Shown here: positions 45,064 to 53,281 of the stretch, in pieces
How positions within the stretch are numbered: position 1 is the stretch's first letter
How the letters are laid out: every line of letters starts with the position of its first letter
Assembly: GCF_039540375.1 (NCBI RefSeq)
Contig: NZ_BAABEX010000013.1
Span: forward strand, 186,001-250,000
Origin: Acidovorax_G lacteus
GTDB taxonomy: Bacteria > Pseudomonadota > Gammaproteobacteria > Burkholderiales > Burkholderiaceae_C
Direction: 5' to 3'
DNA: 64,000 bases
Notes under the pieces: generated by a model
Seen by the model: only the letters and a program-made list of their open reading frames with translations
Told to the model about the DNA's origin: nothing
The model's database searches: none
Translations under genes and position numbers: made by a program

Positions 45064-45456
45064 TTACTTCAGCGTGATGGTCACGTCGATGTTGCCGCGC
45101 GTGGCGTTGGAGTAGGGGCACACCTGGTGGGCGGCGTCCACCACGGCCTGGGCGGCGGCGCGGTCCATGCCTGGCAGGCTCACGGCCAGGCGTGCGGCCA
45201 CGCCGTAGCCCTGGCCGACCTTGCCCAGGTCCACTTCAGCGTCCACCGACAGGTCGGCNNNNNNNNNNNNNNNNNNNNNNNNNNNNNNNNNNNNNNNNNN
45301 NNNNNNNNNNNNNNNNNNNNNNNNNNNNNNNNNNNCAGCGCCGCCGGGAGGCGAGAGCTTGACGTCCAGGCGACCGTCGTCGGTGCGCGAGGCGCCATCG
45401 CGGCCGCCCGTGGTGTGGGCGCGGGCGGTGTACAGAACTTGGTCGAGCGATGCCAT
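45064..45456 (-). CDS. ohr: Organic hydroperoxide resistance protein Ohr (OsmC fold; contains assembly gap)
   Basis: The frame starts MASLDQVLYTARAHTTGGRDG, the Ohr N-terminus, and ends with VDAAHQVCPYSNATRGNIDV, which carries the second catalytic cysteine. The region that should hold the first cysteine falls in 77 undetermined bases. The frame spans 130 codons, about ten fewer than usual Ohr, so the gap is probably underestimated by about 30 bases. Ohr reduces organic hydroperoxides in the cytoplasm using lipoylated proteins. It follows ohrR by 11 bp. Confidence 0.92.
   Translation of the reverse strand: MASLDQVLYTARAHTTGGRDGASRTDDGRLDVKLSPPGGAXXXXXXXXXXXXXXXXXXXXXXXXXXADLSVDAEVDLGKVGQGYGVAARLAVSLPGMDRAAAQAVVDAAHQVCPYSNATRGNIDVTITLK
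45259..45335. other. Assembly gap (77 N)
   Basis: Undetermined bases inside ohr, covering the expected first active-site cysteine. Confidence 1.
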
Positions 45457-45467
45457 GGTGATTTCCT

Positions 45468-45995
45468 TCAAGAGAGATCCGCCGAAGCGGGGGACGGGAC
45501 ACACGAAGCGGCCGATGCCGTGCCATGCAGGCGCGACCGCAGGGATTGGAGCTGGGCGGTGAGCGCCGCCAGTTCGGGCAACGTGCATTGCGATTGCTGG
45601 AGCACGCAATGCGGAATCTCGCGCGCCGGGTCGCGCAGGGCCCAGCCGGCGTCGGTCAGGGCCACGCGCACGCGCCGTTCGTCGGCCGCGTCGCGCTGCC
45701 GCTGCAGCAGGCCGGCGGCTTCCAGCCGCTTGAGCAAGGGCGTCAGCGTGCCGGAGTCGAGAAACAGCCGTTCGCCCAGCTCGCCCACCGTCACGCCGTC
45801 GGCCTGCCACAGGGCCAGCATGACGAGGTACTGCGGGTAGGTCAGGCCCAGCGTGTCGAGCAACGGCTTGTAGAGCTTGGTCATGGCCAGTGACGCCGAA
45901 TACAGCGCAAAGCACACCTGGTGGTCCAGCAGCAACTCCGGCGGGCTGGGCGCGCGGGGCGGCACGGCAGGGATGGAGGCGGCGGGTGACGGCAT
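45468..45995 (-). CDS. ohrR: MarR-family organic peroxide sensor OhrR
   Basis: A 175-residue MarR repressor with the peroxide-reactive cysteine in LLLDHQVCFALYSAS (Cys28), the winged helix with FLDSGTLTPLLKRLEAAGLL, and two further cysteines (Cys130, Cys137) that fit a 2-Cys OhrR able to form a disulfide. Oxidation by organic hydroperoxide releases it from DNA and induces ohr. A Pro/Ala-rich extension of about 18 residues precedes the domain. A palindromic operator lies 15 bp before the start, so the ohrR-ohr operon is autoregulated. Confidence 0.94.
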   Translation of the reverse strand: MPSPAASIPAVPPRAPSPPELLLDHQVCFALYSASLAMTKLYKPLLDTLGLTYPQYLVMLALWQADGVTVGELGERLFLDSGTLTPLLKRLEAAGLLQRQRDAADERRVRVALTDAGWALRDPAREIPHCVLQQSQCTLPELAALTAQLQSLRSRLHGTASAASCVPSPASADLS

Positions 45996-46009
45996 GGCGT
46001 AATTGTGAT

Positions 46010-46026
46010 GTGCAATTAAATTGCAC
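46010..46026. promoter_or_regulatory. OhrR operator
   Basis: Perfect palindrome GTGCAATT-A-AATTGCAC, flanked on both sides by more AATTG/CAATC half-sites (46001-46040). The AT-rich CAATT core and the location just upstream of ohrR fit OhrR-type operators. Confidence 0.85.
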
Positions 46027-46114
46027 GCAATCTAATTGGCAATATCCCTTTCGGCCCCAGGGTCGACGCATCGCCGCAAGCCGCCTCGGGCGATGGTTGA
46101 GAGAGTTTTCAGGG

Positions 46115-46161
46115 GCTCGTGCTTGTCTGGCAAGCACGAGTAGCTATTAAATCAATAGCAT
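46115..46161 (+). repeat. Dispersed 50-bp stem-loop repeat, copy 4
   Basis: Stem GCTCGTGCTTG / CAAGCACGAG then TAGCTATTAAATCAATAGC. Same orientation as other copies. It lies in the 321-bp interval between ohrR and the end of the dehydrogenase gene, which otherwise holds only the OhrR operator. Confidence 0.85.
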
Positions 46162-46316
46162 TTTGTCAAAGCTGGTGCTGTACGCCGCAGTGGCGCGGCC
46201 TTTGCCTGCGCAAGCAGCGGGGCGCCACAGCACTATCAACGCCCCAGGCCTGCCCGGGCGGGCGCCTGCCACGGGGCCACAGGCGCACACGGCGCTGTGG
46301 CACGCAGCGGGCCGTT

Positions 46317-47165
46317 TCAATAGGCGTAGACGCCGCGCCCGGTCTTACGGCCCAGGCGCCCTGCAGCCACCATTTCCTTGAGCAGCGGGCAGGGGCGGTA
46401 CTTGCTGTCGCCAAACTCTTTCAGGTAGACCTCCATCACCGCCAGGCACACGTCCAGGCCGATCATGTCGGCCAGTGCCAGCGGGCCAATGGGCTGGTTG
46501 CAGCCCAGCTTCATGCCCGCGTCGATGTCTTCGGGCGTGGCCAGACCCTCGGCCAGCACAAAGAAGGCCTCGTTGATCATGGGCACAAGGATGCGGTTGA
46601 CCACGAAGCCCGGTGCGTTCTTGACCGTGATCGGCGTCTTGCCCAAGGCCACGGCCAGTGCGTGCACCGCGTCGTGCGTGGCGTCGCTGGTCTGCAGGCC
46701 GCGGATGATCTCCACCAGCGCCATCATGGGCACGGGGTTGAAGAAGTGCATGCCAATGAAGCGGTCGGCACGGCCTGTGGCGGCGGCCAGTTGCGTGATC
46801 GAGATCGACGAGGTGTTGGAGGCGATGATCACCTCGGGTCGGGCCAGCGCATCCACCTGCTTGAGGATCTTGACCTTGAGTTCGTGGTTCTCTGTGGCCG
46901 CCTCAATGATCAGGTCGGCCGACTGCAGATCCTCGTAGCGCGTGGAGCCCTGGATGCGCGCCAGCGCTGCATCCTTGTCGGCGGCGGTGATCTTCTCTTT
47001 CTTGATCAGCCGGTCTAGGCTGCCGGCCACGGTGGCGATGCCTTTTTGCACCGCAGCATCCGAGATGTCCACCATGACCACAGGAATGCCTGCCACCGCG
47101 CATGCCTGTGCGATGCCGTTGCCCATGGTGCCTGCGCCGATGATGCCAACCGTACGAATCTGCAT
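46317..47165 (-). CDS. 3-hydroxybutyryl-CoA dehydrogenase
   Basis: A 282-residue NAD-dependent 3-hydroxyacyl-CoA dehydrogenase of the Hbd/PaaH type. The Rossmann motif is GIIGAGTMGNGIAQA, catalytic His/Glu lie in IGMHFFNPVPMMALVEII, and NAPGFVVNRILVPMINEA starts the C-terminal domain. It oxidises 3-hydroxyacyl-CoA in beta-oxidation, butanoate or PHB turnover. The ATG ending at 47165 is chosen over an upstream TTG. It is divergent from the GMC oxidoreductase gene. Confidence 0.92.
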   Translation of the reverse strand: MQIRTVGIIGAGTMGNGIAQACAVAGIPVVMVDISDAAVQKGIATVAGSLDRLIKKEKITAADKDAALARIQGSTRYEDLQSADLIIEAATENHELKVKILKQVDALARPEVIIASNTSSISITQLAAATGRADRFIGMHFFNPVPMMALVEIIRGLQTSDATHDAVHALAVALGKTPITVKNAPGFVVNRILVPMINEAFFVLAEGLATPEDIDAGMKLGCNQPIGPLALADMIGLDVCLAVMEVYLKEFGDSKYRPCPLLKEMVAAGRLGRKTGRGVYAY

Positions 47166-47280
47166 ATAGAGAGCTCTCTTCAAAGTGAAAACGACGCCGA
47201 AGATGGTACGCGCAATCGCACGGTCGTTCGGTTATCGTGGCCCGGCACAACAACACATCCAGAAGCGGTGAAGGGGACCC

Positions 47281-48894
47281 ATGTTTGACTATGTCGTGAT
47301 CGGCGGAGGCTCCGCCGGCTCGGTGCTGGCTGGCCGCCTGTCGGAAGACCCGGCCGTGCGCGTGTGCCTGCTTGAGGCCGGGCCAGCCGACCAGAGCGTG
47401 TTCATTCACTGTCCGGCGGGTATCGCCGTAATGGCCAAGTTTGAGCTCAATGGCTGGGGCCAATACACCACCCCCCAGCCTGGTCTCAATGGCCGCAAGG
47501 GCTTCCAGCCGCGGGGCAAAGTGCTGGGCGGATCCAGTTCCATCAATGCCATGGTCTACATCCGCGGCCAGCATGCCGACTACGACCACTGGGCTTCACA
47601 AGGCAATGCGGGCTGGGGTTGGAACGACGTCAAGCCTTACTTCCTGCGTGCCGAACACAACGAGCGCGGTGGCGACGACTGGCACAGCCAGGGGGGACCG
47701 TTCAACGTGGCCGACCTGCGATCGCCCAATCGCTTCAGCCATGCGTTTGTCGAGGCCGGGGTACAAGCGGGCCATCCCCACAACCGGGACTTCAACGGTG
47801 CCGACCAGGAAGGCGTGGGCCTGTACCAAGTCACGCACAAGAACGGCGAACGCCACAGCGCTGCCAAAGGCTACCTGACGCCGCACCTGAGCCGGCCCAA
47901 TCTGCAGGTGGTGACCGGCGCACGGGCCACCCGCATCCTCTTCGAAGGGCGGCGTGCTGTAGGAGTGGAATACCGTATCGGCAGCCAGGGGCCGCTGCAG
48001 CAGGTGCGCGCGCAGCGCGAGGTGCTGCTGAGCGCTGGCGCTTTGCTGTCGCCGCAATTGTTGATGCTGTCAGGCGTGGGGCCTGGTGCACACCTGCAGC
48101 AGCACGGCATCCCCGTTGCGCACGACCTGCCTGGCGTGGGCCAGCATTTGCACGACCATCCGGATGTGGTGCAAGTGCTCGACGCGCCCCAGTTGCGCGA
48201 CCTTTTTGGCCTCTCGCTGTCCGGCATGGTGTCGGCGCTGCGGGGTATCCAGGAATGGCGGCGCAGCCGCACGGGCCTGCTGACCACCAACTTCGCCGAA
48301 GCCGGGGGCTTCATCAAGAGCGCCCCTTCTGAGCCGGTGCCGGATCTGCAACTGCATTTTGTGGTGGGCAAACTGGTAGACCATGGCCGCAAGACCGTGC
48401 TCGGCCACGGCTACTCGGCCCACGTGTGCCTGCTGCAACCGCGCAGCCGCGGCAGCGTGACGCTGGCAAGCCCCGATCCGCACGCCCTGCCGCTGGTCGA
48501 TCCAGCGTTTTTCGCCGACCCCGACGACATGCAGCGCATGGTGCGTGGCTTCAAGCGCACGCGCGAGATCCTGCAGCAGCCGGCCCTGGCCCAGTACGGT
48601 GCCAAGGAACTGGCGGCCTCGGCCAGTGCGCAAAGCGATGCTGAGATCGAGCAGTTCATTCGCAACTACGCCGACACCATCTACCACCCGGTGGGCAGTT
48701 GTCGCATGGGCCCGGGGCCTCGGGACGTGGTGGATGCCGAACTGCGTGTGCATGGCCTGCAAGGCCTGCGCGTGGTCGATGCGTCGATCATGCCGCGCAT
48801 CGTGAGCGGCAACACCAACGCGCCCACGGTGATGATTGCCGAAAAAGCCGTGGACATGATCCGGGCGAGTGCCCGGGCAGGGGCCGTGGCCTGA
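47281..48894 (+). CDS. GMC family FAD-dependent oxidoreductase (choline/alcohol dehydrogenase type)
   Basis: A 537-residue flavoprotein. The FAD-binding VIGGGSAGSVLAGRLSEDP is at the N-terminus; GKVLGGSSSINAMVYIRG and LSAGALLSPQLLMLSGVGP are GMC signatures 1 and 2; YHPVGSCRMG near residue 460 contains the catalytic His, and NTNAPTVMIAEKA ends the domain. AAGGGGA precedes the ATG. It oxidises an alcohol, with BetA or AlkJ-like substrates most likely. Its stop abuts that of the convergent permease gene (TGATCA). Confidence 0.92.
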   Translation: MFDYVVIGGGSAGSVLAGRLSEDPAVRVCLLEAGPADQSVFIHCPAGIAVMAKFELNGWGQYTTPQPGLNGRKGFQPRGKVLGGSSSINAMVYIRGQHADYDHWASQGNAGWGWNDVKPYFLRAEHNERGGDDWHSQGGPFNVADLRSPNRFSHAFVEAGVQAGHPHNRDFNGADQEGVGLYQVTHKNGERHSAAKGYLTPHLSRPNLQVVTGARATRILFEGRRAVGVEYRIGSQGPLQQVRAQREVLLSAGALLSPQLLMLSGVGPGAHLQQHGIPVAHDLPGVGQHLHDHPDVVQVLDAPQLRDLFGLSLSGMVSALRGIQEWRRSRTGLLTTNFAEAGGFIKSAPSEPVPDLQLHFVVGKLVDHGRKTVLGHGYSAHVCLLQPRSRGSVTLASPDPHALPLVDPAFFADPDDMQRMVRGFKRTREILQQPALAQYGAKELAASASAQSDAEIEQFIRNYADTIYHPVGSCRMGPGPRDVVDAELRVHGLQGLRVVDASIMPRIVSGNTNAPTVMIAEKAVDMIRASARAGAVA

Positions 48895-49725
48895 TCAGGC
48901 GCCGAACCGTCGGCGCGTGAGTGCCAGCGCCAGCCAGAATGCCAGCACCGTGGTGCATGCCAGGACCAGCCCGTGGCGAAGCGGGTGGGCTGGCCAGGTG
49001 TCCATGAACATTGGTCTGACCAATTCGACCGCATTGGTCAGCGGTAACCAGTCCGACACGCCGCGCACCCAGTCAGGCAACTGTTCGCGCGGAAAAAACA
49101 CGCCCGAGAGGAACATCATGGGCGTCAGTACGAGCGTGAAGTAGTAAGTGAAGAAGTCGTAGCCCTTGGCCAGCGCGTTGAAGATCAGCGCGATGCTCGA
49201 GAACATGATGCCTACGCCCAATAGCACGGGCCATGCCACCAGCAGTTTGGGGCTGTGGCTGATGCCCAGCGCCAGCATCACGCCCAGGATGGCGGTGACC
49301 GTGAACAGCGCCTTGAAAGCCGCCCACAGCATTTCGGCCAGCACCACGTCGTCGAGCGTGACCGGGGCATTCATGATGCCATCCCAGGTCTTTTGCACAT
49401 GCATGCGCGAGAACGCCGAGTACAGCGCCTCGAAGCTGGCGGCGTTCATGGCACTCATGCAGATGGAGCCGCTGGCCAGAAACAGGATGTACGGGACCTG
49501 CTGCTCGCCGGCGCTGACCTGTCCGACCAGCGCACCCATGCCGTAACCGAAGGCCACAAGCCACATCAGTGGCTCCGCGATGTTGCCGACCAGACTGGGA
49601 ATGGCGAGCTTGCGCCACACCAGCAGATTGCGCAGGAACACGGGCCACCAGCGACGGGACAGCTGAGGTGCGCGCCACACCGAAGGCACAGGTCTGGTGG
49701 AGGCAGAGGAGGGTGCGGAGTTCAT
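48895..49725 (-). CDS. ABC-2 type transporter permease (NodJ-like)
   Basis: A 276-residue inner-membrane protein of the ABC-2 family with six membrane segments. EPLMWLVAFGYGMGALVG and the C-terminal FFPREQLPDWVRGVSDWLPLTNAVELVRP are typical of NodJ-like exporters. There is no ATPase gene next to it; the matching ATPase (55564-56505, same strand) is 5.8 kb away, separated by a plus-strand block. The exported substrate is unknown. Confidence 0.9.
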   Translation of the reverse strand: MNSAPSSASTRPVPSVWRAPQLSRRWWPVFLRNLLVWRKLAIPSLVGNIAEPLMWLVAFGYGMGALVGQVSAGEQQVPYILFLASGSICMSAMNAASFEALYSAFSRMHVQKTWDGIMNAPVTLDDVVLAEMLWAAFKALFTVTAILGVMLALGISHSPKLLVAWPVLLGVGIMFSSIALIFNALAKGYDFFTYYFTLVLTPMMFLSGVFFPREQLPDWVRGVSDWLPLTNAVELVRPMFMDTWPAHPLRHGLVLACTTVLAFWLALALTRRRFGA

Positions 49726-49810
49726 GCCTGCATTGTGAACAAAAGTCCGCCTCGTCCGTACGGTCGGGCAAGACACCTGGGCTGGCACGCGCATTGCGTC
49801 CGGTCGCTGC

Positions 49811-51019
49811 ATGACCGCATCGCTGATTGCTCTGCAGGCCACTGACCAGTCTCTGTGGCACCGCCGGTTGGATCTGTTGCTCGAATCCACCGGCGAGGGC
49901 GTTTTCGTTGTTGATTTGCACGGCCATTGCGTCTTCATCAACCGTGCAGGCGCAGAAATGATCGGGATGGACGCCGCAGCCGTGCTCGGGCGCAACATGC
50001 ACCAGCTGACCCACCACTCCCATGTCGACGGGCGGCCATACGCAGACGAGGAATGTCCGATCTTCAATGCCTTTCGCAATGGGCACTCGTGTCGCGTCGA
50101 CACCGAGGTGTTCTGGCGCAGCAACGGGAGTCCTTTTGCCGTCGAGTATTCGAGCCATCCCATCCTGGAAGACGGCCAGGTACGTGGCGCCGTGATCACC
50201 TTCATCGACATCAGCGAGCGCCGCCGTGCAGCCGATGCGCTGCGTCTGGCCCACGACCAGCTCGCGAAAGCCAATGACGAGCTGGAGCGCCGCGTCGCGG
50301 AACGGACGCGGGCACTGACAGACGCCCTTTCCCAGCTGCGCGAGTTGTCGGCCCACTTCAATCAGGTGCGCGAGGACGAGCGCACGCGCATCGCACGCGA
50401 AGTGCACGACGAACTCGGCAGTCTGCTCGTCGGTCTCAAGATGGATGTCAACTGGCTCCAGCGCCGTCTTGGGGAGGTGCCTCCCGTCGAGAGCGGGGCG
50501 GGGGACGCGTTGCGTCTTCAGATGCGCTGCAAATGCCAAAACATGGGACGGCTGATTGAAACGGCAGTGGAGAATGTCGGGCGCATCATCACCGACCTTC
50601 GTCCCAGCATCCTTGACCACCAGGGCCTGTGGGCGGCCCTGGAATGGCAGGCACAGGAGTTCGCGCAGGCTGCGGAAATCTCCCTCGACTTCGACATGCA
50701 GGTGGCTCCGGGGCTGTCGCTTCCTGAGCCTACTGCCATGGCGGTGTTTCGCATCTTCCAGGAGGTGCTCAGCAACGTGGGGCGCCATGCCCGCGCCACC
50801 CGCCTGTCGGTGGCCATCAGGCTGGCACACGCCCGGCTGTTGCTGGTTGTTCGCGACAACGGGGTGGGGGCGGCGGCCCAGTCGCTGGAGGCCCCGACCG
50901 CTTACGGCGTGCTGGGCATGCGCGAGCGCGCCCGCCAGATGGGCGGTAGTCTGTCCATCGACAGCGCGCCGGGCCAGGGCACATGCCTCACGCTCGATAT
51001 TCCCTTGCAGCTTCCATGA
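49811..51019 (+). CDS. PAS-domain sensor histidine kinase, NarX/DegS type
   Basis: A 402-residue soluble kinase. PAS domain about residues 18-135 (STGEGVFVVDLHGHCVFINR), a coiled-coil linker 140-180, the HisKA_3 phosphoacceptor in RIAREVHDELGSLLVGLK (His about 198), and the HATPase domain about 290-400 with RDNGVGAAAQ and YGVLGMRERARQMGG. No membrane segment, so the signal is cytoplasmic. It is 10 bp upstream of its response regulator and heads the cyanate gene block. Confidence 0.93.
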   Translation: MTASLIALQATDQSLWHRRLDLLLESTGEGVFVVDLHGHCVFINRAGAEMIGMDAAAVLGRNMHQLTHHSHVDGRPYADEECPIFNAFRNGHSCRVDTEVFWRSNGSPFAVEYSSHPILEDGQVRGAVITFIDISERRRAADALRLAHDQLAKANDELERRVAERTRALTDALSQLRELSAHFNQVREDERTRIAREVHDELGSLLVGLKMDVNWLQRRLGEVPPVESGAGDALRLQMRCKCQNMGRLIETAVENVGRIITDLRPSILDHQGLWAALEWQAQEFAQAAEISLDFDMQVAPGLSLPEPTAMAVFRIFQEVLSNVGRHARATRLSVAIRLAHARLLLVVRDNGVGAAAQSLEAPTAYGVLGMRERARQMGGSLSIDSAPGQGTCLTLDIPLQLP

Positions 51020-51029
51020 GCGAGGACCT

Positions 51030-51716
51030 ATGAGTGACAGCATCCGTGTCTGTATTGGTGACGACCACCGCGTTGTGCGTGAGGGCCTGAAGCTGGTGCT
51101 GTGCGACCCGGTCAATGGGCTGCCTGAGATCCGCGTGGTGGCCGAGGCGGCCGATGGCCCTCAGGTGCTTGAGCGTGTGACCGGTCTGCATGGACCGGCA
51201 GGCCTGGACATGGTGTTGCTTGACATTGCGTTGCCCGAGCTCGACGGTTTGGAGGTGTTGCAGCAGCTGCGGCGTGATTGGCCGACGCTGCCGGTGCTGA
51301 TGCTCAGCACCTATCCCGAACGGCAGTACGCTGTGCGCTGCCTCCAGATGGGGGCCGCCGGTTACCTTCACAAAAGCGCCGATCCAGATGCCATGGTGGC
51401 TGCGGTGCGTCGGGTGGCGGCGGGCCAGCGGTATGTGTCTGACGCCACCGCCCAGGCGCTGGCGCAGGCTGTGGCCCGCACCAGCCCAGTGCGCGGCCTG
51501 GCCGAGCGCAAAAGTCATGGGCTGGAAGCGTTGTCATACCGCGAGCACCAGGTCTTTCGATTGCTCATGACGGGGCAGACCGTGAGCGAAATTGGTGCGC
51601 AACTGGGGCTGGCACCCAATACCGTCAGCACCTATCGGGCGCGCATTCTCGAGAAAACCGGCGCGCGCAACGATGTAGAACTGGCGTTGCTGGCTCGCGG
51701 TCCAGCCACGGATTGA
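51030..51716 (+). CDS. NarL/LuxR-type response regulator
   Basis: A 228-residue regulator: receiver domain 5-130 (acidic pair in GDDHRVVREG, phosphoacceptor in LLDIALPELDG, Lys in YLHKSADPD), then a LuxR helix-turn-helix at about 165-225 (YREHQVFRLLMTGQTVSEIGAQLG). A GAGG site precedes the ATG at 51030. Paired with the kinase just upstream, it is the likely activator of the transporter-cyanase genes downstream. Confidence 0.95.
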   Translation: MSDSIRVCIGDDHRVVREGLKLVLCDPVNGLPEIRVVAEAADGPQVLERVTGLHGPAGLDMVLLDIALPELDGLEVLQQLRRDWPTLPVLMLSTYPERQYAVRCLQMGAAGYLHKSADPDAMVAAVRRVAAGQRYVSDATAQALAQAVARTSPVRGLAERKSHGLEALSYREHQVFRLLMTGQTVSEIGAQLGLAPNTVSTYRARILEKTGARNDVELALLARGPATD

Positions 51717-51749
51717 CCTACAGGCCTCTGTTGTAGGGCTGCCCCTACA
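51717..51749. promoter_or_regulatory. Inverted TGTAGG elements upstream of the transporter genes
   Basis: CCTACAG (51717-51723), TGTAGGG (51732-51738) and CCCTACA (51743-51749) form overlapping inverted repeats 105-137 bp before the binding-protein start. The heptamers resemble NarL-family half-sites. The adjacent response regulator is the likely binder; this is inference. Confidence 0.55.
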
Positions 51750-51853
51750 GACTGTCGACAACGACACCACGATCTGCAGCGCCCACGGCCAGACGGGCAC
51801 GAACTGGCCCGCGGTTTGCGATGTGCCGCACATCCCATGTTGTGAGGTGTGCC

Positions 51854-53278
51854 ATGTCCGACTACTTCTCGCCCTACGATGCCGACCGCCCGCTGATGCT
51901 CAAGTGCAGCTGCGGCCGCGACCACACGGTGGCTGAACACGAAGCCGAGGCCGCACAGGCCCGTGCAGACGCCACCCGCACGCTGCGGGCCCGCAGCGAG
52001 GAGGCCGACTTCCAGGCCTACAGCAACGCCTTCATTGAGGCTACGCTGGTCAAGGCGCTGTTCCCGCAGGACGCCATGCGCCGCCGCTTCCTGCGCGCGG
52101 TGGGCCGCACCACGGCCATGGCTGCCATCGGCAGCGTGCTGCCCATCGCCAGCCTGCAGGCCATGGCGCAGGAGGCCGGCAAGGGCGGCGCCAACCTGGA
52201 GAAGAAAGACCTCAAGGTGGGCTTCATTCCGATCACCTGTGCCACGCCGCTGATCATGGCCCACCCGCTGGGCTTCTACGGCAAGCAGGGCCTGAACGTG
52301 GAGGTCACCAAGACGGCCGGCTGGGCGCTGATCCGCGACAAGATGATCAACAAGGAGTACGACGCCACGCACTTCCTGTCGCCCATGCCGCTGGCCATCA
52401 GCCTGGGGCTGGGCTCGACGGCCACGCCCATGAACGTGGCCACGATCCAGAACGTCAATGGCCAGGCCATCACGCTGGCGCTGAAGCACCGCAACAACCG
52501 CGACCCCAAGGGCTGGAAGGGTTTCAAGTTCGCGGTGCCCTTCGAGTACAGCATGCACAACTTCCTGTTGCGCTACTACCTGGCCGAGGCGGGCATCAAC
52601 CCCGACACCGACGTACAGATCCGTGTGGTGCCGCCGCCAGAGATGGTGGCCAACCTGCGCTCGGGCAACATCGACGGCTTCCTGGGCCCCGACCCGTTCA
52701 ACCAGCGTGCGGTGTACGAAGAGGTGGGCTTCATCCACCTGCTGACCAAGGAGCTGTGGGACGGCCACCCCTGCTGCGCGTTCGGCACCAGCACCGAATT
52801 CATCCAGAAGCATCCCAACACCTTTGCGGCCCTGTACCGCGCAGTGCTGACGGCTGCCGCCATGGCGCGCAAGCCCGAGAACCGCGAGCTGATCGCCAAG
52901 GTGATCTCGCCGCAGGCCTATCTCAACCAGCCCGAGATCGTGGTGGCCCAGGTGCTCACGGGCAAGTTTGCCGATGGATTGGGGAAGATCCACAACGTGC
53001 CGGCGCGCGCCGACTTTGACCCGATGCCGTGGCAAAGCATGGCCGTGTGGATGCTCACGCAGATGCAGCGCTGGGGTTACATCAAGGGCGACGTCAACTA
53101 CCGCCAGATTGCCGAGAAGGTCTTCCTGCTGACCGATGCACGCAAGCAGATGAAGGCCATCGGTGAGTCCGTGCCCGAGACCACGGCCTACCCCAAGTTC
53201 AAGATCATGGGGCGCGAGTTCGACCCAGCCAAGGCGGCCGAGTACGCGCGCGGTTTCCCGATCGCCAAGGAGGGCTGA
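51854..53278 (+). CDS. cynA: Cyanate/nitrate-type ABC transporter substrate-binding protein (CmpA/NrtA family)
   Basis: A 474-residue binding protein. A Tat motif MRRRFLRAVG lies at about residues 85-94, unusually deep in the chain, after an 84-residue leader containing LKCSCGRDHT (Cys18, Cys20, His24). The mature domain begins DLKVGFIPITCATPLIMAHP and continues LLRYYLAEAGINPDTDVQIRVVPPPEM, typical of NrtA/CmpA/CynA. With permease, ATPase and cyanase downstream, cyanate is the likeliest ligand; nitrate or bicarbonate are alternatives. A GAGG site precedes the ATG. Confidence 0.88.
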   Translation: MSDYFSPYDADRPLMLKCSCGRDHTVAEHEAEAAQARADATRTLRARSEEADFQAYSNAFIEATLVKALFPQDAMRRRFLRAVGRTTAMAAIGSVLPIASLQAMAQEAGKGGANLEKKDLKVGFIPITCATPLIMAHPLGFYGKQGLNVEVTKTAGWALIRDKMINKEYDATHFLSPMPLAISLGLGSTATPMNVATIQNVNGQAITLALKHRNNRDPKGWKGFKFAVPFEYSMHNFLLRYYLAEAGINPDTDVQIRVVPPPEMVANLRSGNIDGFLGPDPFNQRAVYEEVGFIHLLTKELWDGHPCCAFGTSTEFIQKHPNTFAALYRAVLTAAAMARKPENRELIAKVISPQAYLNQPEIVVAQVLTGKFADGLGKIHNVPARADFDPMPWQSMAVWMLTQMQRWGYIKGDVNYRQIAEKVFLLTDARKQMKAIGESVPETTAYPKFKIMGREFDPAKAAEYARGFPIAKEG

Positions 53279-53281
53279 GCC

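Noticed and set aside
44607..45115. Several short open frames in the 588-bp interval before ohr
   Set aside because: No ribosome sites, no family likeness, and they overlap one another on both strands.
47166..47183. Longer start for 3-hydroxybutyryl-CoA dehydrogenase
   Set aside because: The upstream codon is TTG; the ATG ending at 47165 gives the usual 282-residue length.
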